From Dehalococcoidia bacterium (lineage in GTDB: Bacteria; Chloroflexota; Dehalococcoidia; UBA2979): 5,645 nt of DNA. Below the pieces are notes generated by a model. That model was given only the letters and a program-made list of their open reading frames with translations. It made no database searches and was not told the DNA's origin. Each line of letters starts with the position of its first letter. Position 1 is the stretch's first letter. This document shows positions 5,389-5,645 of the stretch, piece after piece. The position numbers and the translations under genes are program-made. The DNA is taken from assembly GCA_018700215.1 (NCBI GenBank), contig JABIST010000221.1, positions 1 through 5,645 on the forward strand, in the 5' to 3' direction.

Positions 5389-5645
5389 ATGGAAACCTCA
5401 CCAACCGTCGCCACCATCGTCGCCATCTTCGCCGTAGACGAAGCCAGGCTGCGCGTGCTCCTCGTCTACCGCACCGGCCCCCCCGAGGCCGGCACCTGGG
5501 CCCTCCCCGGCGGCCTCTGGGACTGCGAGGAATCGCTCAACCAATCAGCCGCCCGCAAACTCGTCGAAGAGACCGGCGCCTCCGATGTCTACCTCGAACA
5601 GCTCTTCACCATCTCCGGCCTCGATGCCACCCGACCCGCCGTCGC
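5389..5645 (+). CDS. Nudix hydrolase, N-terminal part (runs off the window)
   Basis: The first 85 codons of a Nudix-fold protein, cut by the window's right edge. Such enzymes hydrolyse nucleoside diphosphates linked to another group, with Mg2+. The Nudix box Gx5Ex7REUxEExGU is present from G42: E48, R56, K57, L58, E60, E61, G63, A64. The catalytic E60 and E61 are kept, but the first Glu of REU is Lys57. The preceding strand VATIVAIFAVDEARLRVLLVYR (7-28), the WALPGG turn (37-42) and the VYLEQLFT after the box recall the ADP-ribose pyrophosphatase/NrtR branch. A C-terminal winged-helix domain, which would make it an NrtR-type regulator, cannot be seen. The ATG at 5389 is the natural start because family homology begins within six residues of it. 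Confidence 0.88.
   Translation, partial: METSPTVATIVAIFAVDEARLRVLLVYRTGPPEAGTWALPGGLWDCEESLNQSAARKLVEETGASDVYLEQLFTISGLDATRPAV

Overview
The window is chromosomal DNA from a bacterium with high G+C (roughly two thirds by eye). The long stretches of open frame on both strands are a by-product of that composition. Two proteins give a hint of the phylum: the MiaB N-terminus and its LLGQTVEAY segment, and the lipoprotein pattern (FVP..., TDYA..RE, GRFD, YLAWGD), both resemble what I recall from Chloroflexota, possibly the Dehalococcoidia/SAR202 side. This is inference from memory, not from a search. Nothing points to a plasmid, phage or insertion sequence.

Layout from left to right. (1) 26-883 (+): a metallo-beta-lactamase-fold hydrolase with all expected metal ligands. 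(2) 896-2047 (-): a putative lipoprotein of unknown function, convergent with gene 1 and only 12 bases from it. (3) 2162-2251 (+): a complete tRNA-Ser(GCU) with long variable arm and encoded CCA, preceded by a plausible promoter. (4) 2331-3656 (+): miaB, the radical-SAM tRNA methylthiotransferase. (5) 3782-4573 (+): a TesB-like double-hotdog acyl-CoA thioesterase family protein with a GTG start. (6) 4574-4887: a gene-free 314-base stretch holding a hairpin, a short-loop G-quadruplex motif and a 30-bp tandem repeat. (7) 4888-5250 (-): a small single-domain cupin. (8) 5251-5388: a divergent promoter region with a third copy of the repeat core and a second quadruplex motif on the minus strand. 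(9) 5389 to the window end (+): the first 85 codons of a Nudix hydrolase.

The genes look like ordinary housekeeping and accessory metabolism with no shared pathway. The tRNA and miaB are neighbours, but tRNA-Ser(GCU) has U36 and so is not an expected MiaB substrate. The hydrolase, thioesterase, cupin and Nudix genes do not form an obvious operon: strand changes separate most of them.

I do not see a convincing new defence, mobile or biosynthetic system. The most interesting signals are non-coding. They are the quadruplex motifs and repeats around the cupin gene, and TANNNT boxes 6-8 bases upstream of three start codons that lack Shine-Dalgarno sites, which suggests leaderless transcription. 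There is also a mirror-image codon-ending bias between genes on the two strands.
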